Shown: positions 43,263-52,465 of the stretch, one piece after another
Position numbering within the stretch: the first letter of the stretch is position 1
Layout of the letters: the number at the start of each line of letters is the position of its first letter
Source of the DNA: Sphingopyxis microcysteis
GTDB taxonomy: Bacteria > Pseudomonadota > Alphaproteobacteria > Sphingomonadales > Sphingomonadaceae
NCBI RefSeq assembly: GCF_012274265.1
Contig: NZ_JAANYY010000003.1
Coordinates: 680,975-744,974, forward strand
DNA length: 64,000 bases
Direction: 5' to 3'
The notes under the pieces: generated by a model
Database searches by the model: none
What the model was told of the DNA's origin: nothing
Seen by the model: the letters and a program-made list of their open reading frames with translations, nothing else
Position numbers and translations under genes: made by a program

Positions 43263-44096
43263 ATGGACATCGAAATCCGGCGCGGGCTGGCCGAGGCGTG
43301 GGCGCTGGCGACCGCGCACCGCAATATGCTGGCGGTCTATGTCGCGATCGGGGTGGTCGTCCCCTTCCTGCTGCTGTCGAGCGAACCGATCTTCAGCCTG
43401 CGCGCGGTGATGGCGATCCTGTCCGATCCCTGGACCTACCGCGTCGGCGGATCGATCACCGGCCCGCTCTATCTGCTCGGCATCGTCGCGGTGATCGTTG
43501 CAGGCGCGATGCTGGCGGCGTGGAACGGCCTTCAGGCAGACCTCCGCGAAGGCTACCTGTCCGAAGTGATGTACGGAATGGTCGCGGGTGTCGCCTATCT
43601 GCTCGCCAACCTGGTGCTCGCGATCGGCTTCGGGCTGATCGCGGCGCTGCCGTTGTTTGTCCTCGTCACCTACGCCCTGTATGGCGTCAGCGACGCGTTC
43701 ATCGTCGCGCTTGCGCTCTATCGCCTGATAGTCGCGCTCGTCGGTAGCTGGATCGCGGCGCGCCTCTGCCTTGCCGGTGCGATCATGGGCGGGCGCGGCA
43801 AACTAGAGCCGCTCGCGGCCTTCGTCGAATCGTGGCGGCGCACCCGCACCGCACAGTGGCGGCTGTTCGGTTTCTACCTGCTCTACGGCCTGCCCTATGG
43901 CATCGCAGCGACCGGGCTGATCATCGTCCACGGCGCGGTGATCCTGAACAATACGCCGGGCAGCACGATCGAAACACTGATGAGCTTTGGCTGGATCCTG
44001 CTGTTCGCGCTCTATTTCCTCGGCCAGATCCTGATCCCCGCCGGGCTTTACCGCGCCAGTGAGCCCGAGGTCGCGGCGAGCGAAATCTTCGCCTAG
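43263..44096 (+). CDS. Multi-pass membrane protein of unknown function
   Basis: 277 residues from the ATG at 43263 (MDIEIRRGLAEAWALATAHRNMLAVYV). About six hydrophobic helices, with long intervening segments such as LFLVTY-like YALYGVSDAFIVALALYRLIVALVGSWIAARLCLAGAIMGGRGKLEPLAAFVESWRRT. The pattern of a short amphipathic start plus paired helices and LAGAIM...G resembles bacterial DUF-type membrane proteins related to YciC/glycerophosphoryl-diester proteins, but I cannot name it. It lies 59 bases downstream of hom; its stop overlaps the convergent hypothetical gene by 4 bases. Confidence 0.75.
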   Translation: MDIEIRRGLAEAWALATAHRNMLAVYVAIGVVVPFLLLSSEPIFSLRAVMAILSDPWTYRVGGSITGPLYLLGIVAVIVAGAMLAAWNGLQADLREGYLSEVMYGMVAGVAYLLANLVLAIGFGLIAALPLFVLVTYALYGVSDAFIVALALYRLIVALVGSWIAARLCLAGAIMGGRGKLEPLAAFVESWRRTRTAQWRLFGFYLLYGLPYGIAATGLIIVHGAVILNNTPGSTIETLMSFGWILLFALYFLGQILIPAGLYRASEPEVAASEIFA

Positions 44097-44557
44097 GGCT
44101 CGCCTTCGGGCGGTGGCGGGGTGCCGGTCGCGGGATCGGTTGCGCGCTTCGCCTGTTCGTAGAGCGCATTATATTCAGGGCCGGGCTTCATCCGCCCGCC
44201 GATCGACATCCAGTTATAGGGCAGTTTGTCGAGGCTCATCGCCTTTGCCTCGGCGCGCGGCAGCTTCGGCGGCGCTTCGCGCCCTTCGTTGGCGATCGCG
44301 CGCAATTCGGGGGTCAGCCGGTGGCGCTCGGTATCGGTGCCGCACACATTGATCGATCCGTCGTCGGCGGGTTTGCAGCGGCGGATCGGATCGACCAGCT
44401 CCTTCGCATTGGCGGCGGCGGTTTCGGCATTGCGCGGCGGCGGCGGCGCGGGCGGCCCCTGCACCTGCGCCATGGCCGTCACGGGCATGACGCACAATAG
44501 CGCGACAGCCGCTCCGAATCGGGCGAAGCATCCTCGACAAGCGGAGCGACCGGCCAT
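44093..44557 (-). CDS. Secreted small protein of unknown function
   Basis: 154 residues with a signal peptide (FARFGAAVALLCVMPVTAMA, cleavage near residue 30) and a Pro-rich start of the mature chain. Two Cys (RRCKPADDGSINVCGTDTERHRL) are close enough for a disulfide. CxxxxGxIxVCG is a motif I associate with short sphingomonad exported proteins of unknown role. It is transcribed opposite to its neighbours and is divergent from glpX, with 62 bases between starts. Confidence 0.72.
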   Translation of the reverse strand: MAGRSACRGCFARFGAAVALLCVMPVTAMAQVQGPPAPPPPRNAETAAANAKELVDPIRRCKPADDGSINVCGTDTERHRLTPELRAIANEGREAPPKLPRAEAKAMSLDKLPYNWMSIGGRMKPGPEYNALYEQAKRATDPATGTPPPPEGEP

Positions 44558-44619
44558 ATGGCGCGCACCATGCCCGAGCCGGGCGACAAGGCAAGATCAA
44601 ATGACGGAGATCAGCGGAC

Positions 44620-45591
<972 letters not shown>

Positions 45592-45623
45592 CGGCTTCCG
45601 CGCTGCGGCCAGCCTTCATTTCG

Positions 45624-45714
45624 TCGTCATCCAGGGCTTGACCCGGGATCCATCCGCCCTCTCAGCGGGGCGGTGCCTGACCTGATGGACCCCGGATCAA
45701 GTCCGGGGTGACGA
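45624..45714. repeat. Imperfect inverted repeat with TCGTCA...GATCCATC arms
   Basis: Arms of 31 bases (45624-45654 and 45684-45714) pair with several mismatches around a 29-base loop. It follows glpX and resembles the CCCGGATCAAGTCCGGGGTG-type dispersed repeats. It lies at the left edge of the atypical gene at 45830. Confidence 0.7.
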
Positions 45715-45829
45715 ATGTCAGAAAACGACCGGTTCTGGTCGTTCACGGTGGTGCGCAATAGCCCTTTTAGCTGACGTCTACGTTCCTCCGTAACTTTTCT
45801 ACAACCACCGGCAATATAAACGATGCAGG

Positions 45830-47602
45830 ATGCAAATCTCTTCAATATTCAGCCGGTTCGCCAAGGCGCTGATCGCAGGATTTCTAGCATGGCTGGCGAT
45901 ATATATCGCTTGTTTCGCCATAGAAACCGCTCTGGTGGTTTTGGCACTTCTCGGAGCTCCTATTGGCGGTGCGATCTCCATCTTGGGAATTGTCCCCATG
46001 CTCGCGATTTATGGGGTCGTAGGCTGGATCGGTTGGTGCACAGCAAATCGCGCATGGTATGGTGCAGCGTTTGGTCTGATACTGGTGGCCGTAACCCCAT
46101 CGCTTGTAATCAACGTGCTTATCGATCGACGCGTCGCCGCTGCCAAGGCCCGTGATATTCCATTTACTGCGATTGCTTCGCAGCCACAGTCAGTTGCTCT
46201 GTTGCTTTCGGTAAATAGCAATTCCTCGGGGGATCGCGGGGCGGGTGGCAATTGCAATAATCTCTGCCAGCGCATGTTGTATGGCGGCGGTATTGCAAGT
46301 GTGCAGATGGGGCGCTCGCCTCTTCACTTCGATCTTAACGATCCGGTCAAGTTGACGAAGTACCGCATCGAACGTCGGCCAAAATGCCCGGCAGTCGCCA
46401 TTCCCGACGCAGGTGAAATTGCAGGCGAAAGAAGCGACTTTACGACTCCAGTTTCTTCGGCAGTTCGTCTCCGTGTCGCTGACGGCGAATGCCTTATCGC
46501 AAGCGAAGCTACCCACGTCGATGCAGATTTGGTTTGGACCGAAGGGCAACCGGACAACCCGCGTTCTGAATACCAACCGATTAGCCTCGATCAAATGCGC
46601 GTAAGTCGGTTTGAACTCTTACGCCGCACGGGAAGAGCTTATGTTCCGGCTGGACGATTGACCCATGTCCAATATTCGAAGGCGAGTACGCCCTTCTTTG
46701 GCCAGTTCACCCTTAACGTAATCCCGAGTTTGATAATTTCGACTACGAGCGAGCATCAGTCGGGACGCTATCCCAATGTATCCCCCGTCACCGGCCTGTT
46801 TAAGCCGTGGTTGCAACGCCCCGACGTCAGCTTCGCCCAATTGTCGGTGGTGGTAGATCGTGCCCTCGCCGATGGTCCCGTCGCGAAGGCGTACAGCGAC
46901 ACCGACGAGCTGCCTGCAGAACAGTTGTACTGGGCTTATATTGACCGGCTAGCTGCCACGAAAACAGGGTCGGCAGACGACACCCGAAGGCTGGCGCGGA
47001 TCATGGAGTCCGGAGCGTTCTTTCCTCAGCGTCGATACCGTGACGCTTTCCCGGTCCTGGAGCGAGCAATTGCCGGTCTAACGCATCAGCCACAAATAAT
47101 AGGTGAAGCGATTCTTCGTCGAGGGGCGACGGAAACCCCGTCCGAGGCCAACAATCAGCGCCTATTCAGCGCGCTATCACAGGCAATCAAAGCGCTCCCG
47201 CCCGGAACCTTTAAGGGGCCGTCAGCACTACTCGACCAGACCGTCGCCGATCCTGTTCGGCGAGGAAAGCTTCCGGGCGCGGTCTATCGTATTTCAGATC
47301 GTGGAGCGTTGGCCGCTCCAATTTTGCTACGTATTTTGAATGAGAATCTGGATTCTTATCGTGGCGATCAGATCGACTCAGGCCAGTGGCCTTCGTCACT
47401 CGAAGCGGTCAGTGCAATCTGCCGGATAGCGCCCGTTACGCCCGGAGCGGCGCTGGAGACGCAAAAAGTAATTGAGCGTTTTTCCGCCATTGCTCCACAC
47501 GCGAAAACAGAGATCAAAATTCTACATAGAGCCCATGCTGTCATGGGTGGAGCGGAACCGAGAAAAATCAAAATCCAAGGCCAGGAATTCTCCAGTTGTT
47601 AG
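45830..47602 (+). CDS. Orphan membrane-anchored protein of unknown function
   Basis: 590 residues, no family recognised. Three N-terminal hydrophobic helices (about 10-100: ALIAGFLAWLAIYIACFAIETALVVLALLG, GGAISILGIVPMLAIYGVVGWIGW, AFGLILVAVTPSLVINVLI), then a large soluble part with Cys pairs near 130-140 (CNNLCQRM) and later helical segments (VLERAIAGLTHQPQIIGEAILRRGA, LFSALSQAIKALPPGTFK). Base and codon use are clearly less GC-rich than the neighbours (many AAT, TTT, ATA-type codons), suggesting recent acquisition. It stands alone between two repeat-bearing gaps, with no partner gene. Confidence 0.7.
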   Translation: MQISSIFSRFAKALIAGFLAWLAIYIACFAIETALVVLALLGAPIGGAISILGIVPMLAIYGVVGWIGWCTANRAWYGAAFGLILVAVTPSLVINVLIDRRVAAAKARDIPFTAIASQPQSVALLLSVNSNSSGDRGAGGNCNNLCQRMLYGGGIASVQMGRSPLHFDLNDPVKLTKYRIERRPKCPAVAIPDAGEIAGERSDFTTPVSSAVRLRVADGECLIASEATHVDADLVWTEGQPDNPRSEYQPISLDQMRVSRFELLRRTGRAYVPAGRLTHVQYSKASTPFFGQFTLNVIPSLIISTTSEHQSGRYPNVSPVTGLFKPWLQRPDVSFAQLSVVVDRALADGPVAKAYSDTDELPAEQLYWAYIDRLAATKTGSADDTRRLARIMESGAFFPQRRYRDAFPVLERAIAGLTHQPQIIGEAILRRGATETPSEANNQRLFSALSQAIKALPPGTFKGPSALLDQTVADPVRRGKLPGAVYRISDRGALAAPILLRILNENLDSYRGDQIDSGQWPSSLEAVSAICRIAPVTPGAALETQKVIERFSAIAPHAKTEIKILHRAHAVMGGAEPRKIKIQGQEFSSC

Positions 47603-47733
47603 GCGGGCCACGACATCGGCGCCAAGTACATTAGTCGGCGGATAAGTGCGATTGTATATAAGCGGCCGCTTCCCAGACGGAACGCCGCGAAGCCGTCAGT
47701 CAGGAAACCACCCCAAAGCCGCCTTAGCGAGCC

Positions 47734-48222
47734 TCAAAAAATGCCCGCTGCCAACCCCTCGGCCAGCGCGGCGCCCAGATCGCGGGCTTCGGCCAGACGG
47801 TCCGGCACGATCGTTTTGGGCGCGAGGATTGCTTCGGGGGTTTGGGCTGCGGTGTTGACGATTACCCTCTCGGCGACGCGTTTCAGGCGCCAGCCGGTCG
47901 CGATGCGGTCGAGTTGGCGCTGGGCGTTTTCGCCGTCGGATCCAGCGCAGATGATCGTCGCATAGGGGCGGCCTTCGAGCTGGCCGAGACAGGGATAGTA
48001 GCAGCGGTCGAACATCTCCTTCATCGCGCCCGACAGCGCGGCAAGGTTTTCGGGTCCGACGAACAGATAGCCGCCCGCGGCGATGAGAAGATCGGACGTG
48101 ACGTCGTCTGCGCGGACCAGCTGCCCCGCGGCCCCTGCGCCTTCGGCGGCGGCGCGCGCCAGCGCTTCGCTGCCCCCGGTGCGGCTGTGCCAGACGATTA
48201 GGAGCGCGAGTGTGCCGGTCAT
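47734..48222 (-). CDS. Flavodoxin/NAD(P)H reductase-like FMN protein
   Basis: 162 residues from the ATG at 48222; the same frame stays open far upstream, opposite the sulfatase gene, which is a shadow. The flavodoxin-like fold begins MTGTLALLIVWHSRTGGSEALARAAAEGA, where SRTGGSE is the FMN phosphate loop. GGYLFVGPENLAALSGAMKEMFDRCYY and YATIICAGSDGENAQRQLDRIATGWRL match the 57/97-loop regions of the family. A single-domain redox protein of unknown partner. It is divergent from the alkylsulfatase gene, with 66 bases between the start codons. Confidence 0.82.
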   Translation of the reverse strand: MTGTLALLIVWHSRTGGSEALARAAAEGAGAAGQLVRADDVTSDLLIAAGGYLFVGPENLAALSGAMKEMFDRCYYPCLGQLEGRPYATIICAGSDGENAQRQLDRIATGWRLKRVAERVIVNTAAQTPEAILAPKTIVPDRLAEARDLGAALAEGLAAGIF

Positions 48223-48288
48223 GCAGCGATGCTTGCCAAGCGGCGACGTGCGGCGCAAGCTGGCGTCAAAATAAGGGGGAGAGACGAT

Positions 48289-50250
48289 ATGCGCCGATTG
48301 ACCGCCCTGCTGCTCGCCAGCGCCCTGCCCTTTGCCGCGATCGCACAGGACGCCGCAAGCGAGGCGACGCGCGCCGCGCAGGCTGAACTCGCCAAACGCC
48401 TGCCGCTGGACGACCCGCGCGACATGGTAAATGTGACGCGCGGCAAGCTGGCCGAAATTCCCGGCGGGGTCATATTGGACAAACAGGGCAAAGCGGTGTG
48501 GGACCGACGGCCCTACGCATTTCTGGGCGCTGCCGAGGCGCCCGATACGGTGAACCCGTCGCTGTGGCGGCAGGCGCGGCTGAATGCCGTGCATGGGCTG
48601 TTCGAGGTCGTCCCCGACAAGATCTGGCAGGTGCGCGGTTATGATATTTCGGTGATGACGATCATCCGCGGCAAGAGCGGGTGGATTATCGTCGACCCGC
48701 TGCTGACCGAGGAAGCCGCCGCGGCGAGCTGGAAATTGTTCGTCGATACGGTCGAGGCAAAATCGGGGAAGCGACCGATCAAGGCTGTGATTTTTTCGCA
48801 CAGCCACAGCGATCATTTCGGCGGCGTCGGCGGCATCGTCAGTCCCGAACAGGTGAAGCGCGAGAAGATCCGTATCATCGCGCCGCACGGCTTTTCGGAG
48901 GAAGCGACCGCCGAAAATGTGCTGGCCGGGACCGCAATGGGGCGGCGCGCGCTTTACATGTTCGGGGCGATCCTGCCGCCCGGACCCGCGGGGCAGGTCG
49001 ATACCGGGCTGGGGCCGAAACTGTCGTCGGGGACGATCGGCTATATGGAGCCAACCGAGGTGGTCGGCACCGGCGGCGGGACGCTCAGCATCGACGGGCT
49101 GGCGTTCGATTTCCTCGACGCAGGCGGGACCGAGGCGCCGTCGGAGTTCGTGTTCTACATCCCCGCCTACAAGGCCTTGCATACGACCGAGGTCGTCACC
49201 CGCACGCTGCACAATGTGCTGACCCTGCGCGGCGCGCAGGTGCGCGATGCGCTGCACTGGTCGAAGGTGATCGACGCAACCTTGCTCAAATGGGGCGGCA
49301 AGGCCGAGGTGGCGCTGGCGTCGCACCATTGGCCGACGTGGGGCGCGGGCGAGGTATCGGCGCTGCTCACCAGCCAGCGCGACATCTATCGCTATGTCCA
49401 CGACCGCACGCTGTTCCTCGCCAACCGCGGCGCGACGTTGCACGAGCTGGCCGATGCGACCCCCGAGGCGCCGGGGCAGGCGCAGGATTTCAGCGCGCGC
49501 GGCTATTATGGCACGGTCAATCACGACATGAAGGCGGTGTATCAGCGCTATTTCGGCTGGTGGGACGGTAATCCGGCGAATTTCAACCCGCTGCCTCCCG
49601 AAGCATCCGCGCCCAAATATGTCGCGCTGGCGGGCGGCGCCGACAAGCTGCTGGCCGCGGGCCGTGCGGCTATCGCGGCGGGCGAGTATCGCTGGGCCGC
49701 CGAGCTTTTGAACAAGCTGGTGTTTGCGGAGCCCGACAACAAGGCGGCGCGCGCGGCGCTGGCGTCGGCCTATGACCAGCTGGGGTATCAGGCCGAATCG
49801 GGGGCGTGGCGGAATTACTATCTCGCCGCCGCGGCGACGCTGCGCGGCACCGCGATCGACAATGTCACCGGCAACGGACAAAGCCGCAGCTTCGTCAGCG
49901 CGATCCCGACCGCAGTGTTTTTCGACGCGCTGGCGACGCGCTTCGATGCGGCTAGGGGCGCGAGGGTGAAAGGCACGTTCCAGTTCATACTGCCCGACAG
50001 CAAGGAGACAGTGGCGATCGTCGTCGGCGGCGGGGTGGAGGTGCCGCGTTACGGGGTGACCGACGCCGCGCCGACCGCGACGGTGACGCTCGACCGCAAG
50101 ACACTCGACGATGTGATGCTGGGGCAGGCGCAGTTTCCGGCGCTGATGCAATCGGGCGCGATCAAGATCGACGGCGACCGGATGGCGTTCCTCAGCTGGT
50201 TCGCGCTGCATCCGCCCGCCGACCCGCGGTTCAATGTGGTTGTGCCGTGA
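48289..50250 (+). CDS. Alkyl/aryl-sulfatase of the SdsA1 family
   Basis: 653-residue metallo-beta-lactamase-fold sulfatase that hydrolyses primary alkyl sulfates such as SDS. Signal peptide MRRLTALLLASALPFAAIA; AAGGGGGAGAGACGAT precedes the ATG at 48289. The zinc motif HSHSDHFGGVGG is near residue 171; further ligands lie in TEAPSEFVFYIPAYKALHTTEVVTRTLHNVLTLRG and SHHWPTWGAGEV. The helical dimerisation part (about 410-530) and a C-terminal SCP2-like domain (about 540-650) complete the fold. Periplasmic. Sphingomonads commonly use alkyl sulfates as carbon or sulfur source. The substrate range is inferred. Confidence 0.93.
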   Translation: MRRLTALLLASALPFAAIAQDAASEATRAAQAELAKRLPLDDPRDMVNVTRGKLAEIPGGVILDKQGKAVWDRRPYAFLGAAEAPDTVNPSLWRQARLNAVHGLFEVVPDKIWQVRGYDISVMTIIRGKSGWIIVDPLLTEEAAAASWKLFVDTVEAKSGKRPIKAVIFSHSHSDHFGGVGGIVSPEQVKREKIRIIAPHGFSEEATAENVLAGTAMGRRALYMFGAILPPGPAGQVDTGLGPKLSSGTIGYMEPTEVVGTGGGTLSIDGLAFDFLDAGGTEAPSEFVFYIPAYKALHTTEVVTRTLHNVLTLRGAQVRDALHWSKVIDATLLKWGGKAEVALASHHWPTWGAGEVSALLTSQRDIYRYVHDRTLFLANRGATLHELADATPEAPGQAQDFSARGYYGTVNHDMKAVYQRYFGWWDGNPANFNPLPPEASAPKYVALAGGADKLLAAGRAAIAAGEYRWAAELLNKLVFAEPDNKAARAALASAYDQLGYQAESGAWRNYYLAAAATLRGTAIDNVTGNGQSRSFVSAIPTAVFFDALATRFDAARGARVKGTFQFILPDSKETVAIVVGGGVEVPRYGVTDAAPTATVTLDRKTLDDVMLGQAQFPALMQSGAIKIDGDRMAFLSWFALHPPADPRFNVVVP

Positions 50251-50289
50251 AGCGGGTCCGAAAAGTCATAGTCGCACGCCTTTGAACTG

Positions 50290-50371
50290 TTCCCCCGCGA
50301 AGGCGGGGGCCCATCACCTGTAGGTTCGGTATGGCACGAGCCGGAGATGGACCCCCGCCTTCGCGGGGGAA
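50290..50371. repeat. Inverted repeat with TTCCCCCGCGAAGGCGGGGG arms
   Basis: 25-base arms (50290-50314 and 50347-50371) are reverse complements with one mismatch around a 32-base loop. It lies between the alkylsulfatase and the PH-domain genes and probably ends the sulfatase transcript. Related in sequence to 6791-6866 and 12031-12118. Confidence 0.85.
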
Positions 50372-50414
50372 CACAAAGATTCACACGACCGACTTCATGC
50401 TCTAACACAGCCAT

Positions 50415-50945
50415 ATGACCGACACCCCCGCCGCCCACCCCACCGATCCTTTCGATCCCGAAGCGGTGAACGCCGCCGAGGGGCTCGATCCGGTCGATCC
50501 CGCCTATGCCAAGGTGCTGCGCGTCGCGACCGCGCTTAACCTGATCCCGCTCGCGATCGGCGCGAGCCTGTTCGACTGGTTGCTGATTCGCCATATCGAA
50601 GGTCCGTACGGCCTGATCACCGCGCTCGCGTGGCTGATCGCGATCGTGATGATTATCAGCTTTCCGGCGCGGCGGGTGCAGCGCTGGGGCTACCGGATCG
50701 GTGACGGACAGCTGCGCGTCGCGCGCGGCTGGCTGTTCCGCACCGACACGATCGTCCCCTTCGTGCGCGTTCAACATATCGATGTCGGGCAGGGGCCGGT
50801 CGAGCGCGCCTTTGGCCTGTCGCACCTGATCGTCCACACGTCGGGGACGCACAACAGCACGGTGACGCTGCCCGGGCTGCCCGCCGACCTGGCCGCCGCG
50901 ATGCGCGAGACGATCCGGCGGCACATCCAGACCGATTTCGCATGA
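50415..50945 (+). CDS. YdbS-like bacterial PH-domain membrane protein
   Basis: 176 residues with two membrane helices (about 38-58 and 66-88, LITALAWLIAIVMIISFPARR) and one bacterial PH (bPH_2, formerly DUF304) domain: WGYRIGDGQLRVARGWLFRTDTIVPFVRVQHIDVGQGPVERAFGLSHLIVHTSG. The pattern of VPFxRVQHIDVxQGPxERxxGLxxL is diagnostic. The stop overlaps the next gene's start (ATGA), so the pair is coupled as in ydbS-ydbT of Bacillus. Role in the inner membrane is not established. Confidence 0.88.
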   Translation: MTDTPAAHPTDPFDPEAVNAAEGLDPVDPAYAKVLRVATALNLIPLAIGASLFDWLLIRHIEGPYGLITALAWLIAIVMIISFPARRVQRWGYRIGDGQLRVARGWLFRTDTIVPFVRVQHIDVGQGPVERAFGLSHLIVHTSGTHNSTVTLPGLPADLAAAMRETIRRHIQTDFA

Positions 50946-52465
50946 CCGACGCCGCCGCGGTTCAGGCCGCCCCCCTTCCCGACGACGCAGCCGATTGGCA
51001 GCGACTGCACCCCGCGACGCTGGCGCTGGCGATCGTCAAGCTGGGGCCGCGCTCGTTCCAGTTCCTGCCCGCGGTCGCCGCGCTCGGCTTCACCGGCAAT
51101 TGGGGCTATATCGTCCCGGCGATCCTCGCCTTTCTGCTCATCTCGCTGGTCGCGGCGTGGTTCCAGTGGCTGCGCTTCCGCTTCCGCGTCGGCGACGATG
51201 AGGTCGTGATCGAAAGCGGCGTATTGGCGCGCCAGCATCGCACCATCCCGTTCGACCGCATCCAGGACGTCAGCATCGAGCAGGGGCTGGTGGCGCGCGC
51301 GCTGGGCATCGCAAGGGTCGGGTTCGAAACCGGCGCGGGCGGCAAGGAGAATGACGCGAGCCTCGACGCGATCGGCCTCGACGCCGCGCAGGCGCTGCGC
51401 ACGACGATCCGCGCCCATCGCAGCGGCGAGGCGGCGGCGCCCGCGGCCGCGGATACACCCGACGCCGCCCCGGCGAGCGACGACCGGTTGCTGTTCGCGA
51501 TGACGCCGCGCCAGCTGCTCGTCGCGGGGCTGTTCAACTTCTCGCTCGCCGCGCTGGCGGTGGTCGGCGCGGCGATGCAGTTTTTCGACGATCTGCTGCC
51601 GTTCGACTTCAACGTCTTCAACCCGCACGACTGGATCGACCTCGCCGGGCAATATGGGCTCGACCAGTGGGTGATCGCGCACCGCTGGATCGCGGGGGTC
51701 GGCGCGGGCATCTCGCTGCTGTTCATCGGCTTTGCGAGCGGCATCGCGACGATGATGTTCGCGAACTGGGATTTCCGCCTGACCCGCGAGCCGCGGACGC
51801 TGCGCCGCACCCGCGGGCTGACGACGCGCACCGACGTTGCGGTGCCGGTGAAGCGCGTGCAAGCCGCAATCCTGATCACCGGCTGGTTCCGCCAGCGCTT
51901 CGGCTGGCACGAGCTGCGGCTGCAAAGCCTGGCAAGCGACGGCGAGAAGGAACGCGACCATCAGGTCGTGCCGTTCGCGCGGCTGGACGCGATCGACCCG
52001 GTGCTCGCCGAAGTCGCGATCGCGCGCCCGGATGCGGCCACAGCGTGGCAGCAGAGCCACCGCATCATCGCGCTCGGCGGGCTGGTCGGCGCGCTGGGCG
52101 CGACAACCGGCGGGCTGGTCGCGGTGGCGTTCGGGCAGGCGCTCGGCTGGTTCGGGCCAGCCATCGGCGCGCTGATCGCCGCGGCGTCGCTGTTCGGGGT
52201 GCGCTTTCACCGCTGGACCGACCTCGGCGAACAGGTCGCGATCCGCCGCGGTTTCTGGAAACCCAAGCTGACCCTGTTGCCGCACGCGTCCGTGCAGAGC
52301 GTCGATCTCAAGACCGACTTCATCCAGCGCCCGCTCGGCCTTGCGACCTTGGTGTTCGGCGTCCCCGGCGGCAGTTCGCTCGCGACGCACGAAATTCCGG
52401 CGATCCCGCTGGCGACGGCCCACGACCTGCGCGCGCGCATCCTTGCCGCACGAGCGCGGGCATGA
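50942..52465 (+). CDS. YdbT-like protein with tandem bacterial PH domains
   Basis: 507 residues. Membrane helices at about 32-75 (PAVAALGFTGNWGYIVPAILAFLLISLVAAWF), 180-205, 245-275 and 370-410 alternate with three bPH_2 domains: RVGDDEVVIESGVLARQHRTIPFDRIQDVSIEQGLVARALGIARVGFETG, RTRGLTTRTDVAVPVKRVQAAILITGWFRQRFGWHELRLQSL, and RRGFWKPKLTLLPHASVQSVDLKTDFIQRPLGLATLVFG. It overlaps ydbS-like by 4 bases and recJ by 4 bases (ATGA), so all three are translated as one unit. Function unknown. Confidence 0.87.
   Translation: MTDAAAVQAAPLPDDAADWQRLHPATLALAIVKLGPRSFQFLPAVAALGFTGNWGYIVPAILAFLLISLVAAWFQWLRFRFRVGDDEVVIESGVLARQHRTIPFDRIQDVSIEQGLVARALGIARVGFETGAGGKENDASLDAIGLDAAQALRTTIRAHRSGEAAAPAAADTPDAAPASDDRLLFAMTPRQLLVAGLFNFSLAALAVVGAAMQFFDDLLPFDFNVFNPHDWIDLAGQYGLDQWVIAHRWIAGVGAGISLLFIGFASGIATMMFANWDFRLTREPRTLRRTRGLTTRTDVAVPVKRVQAAILITGWFRQRFGWHELRLQSLASDGEKERDHQVVPFARLDAIDPVLAEVAIARPDAATAWQQSHRIIALGGLVGALGATTGGLVAVAFGQALGWFGPAIGALIAAASLFGVRFHRWTDLGEQVAIRRGFWKPKLTLLPHASVQSVDLKTDFIQRPLGLATLVFGVPGGSSLATHEIPAIPLATAHDLRARILAARARA

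Noticed and set aside
48223..50211. Upstream extension of the flavodoxin-like frame
   Set aside because: The open frame runs antisense through the whole alkylsulfatase gene. The flavodoxin fold begins at the ATG at 48222.
51667..52461. N-terminal extension of the recJ frame
   Set aside because: It is a +1-frame shadow of the YdbT-like gene. RecJ family sequence begins at the ATG at 52462, coupled by an ATGA overlap.
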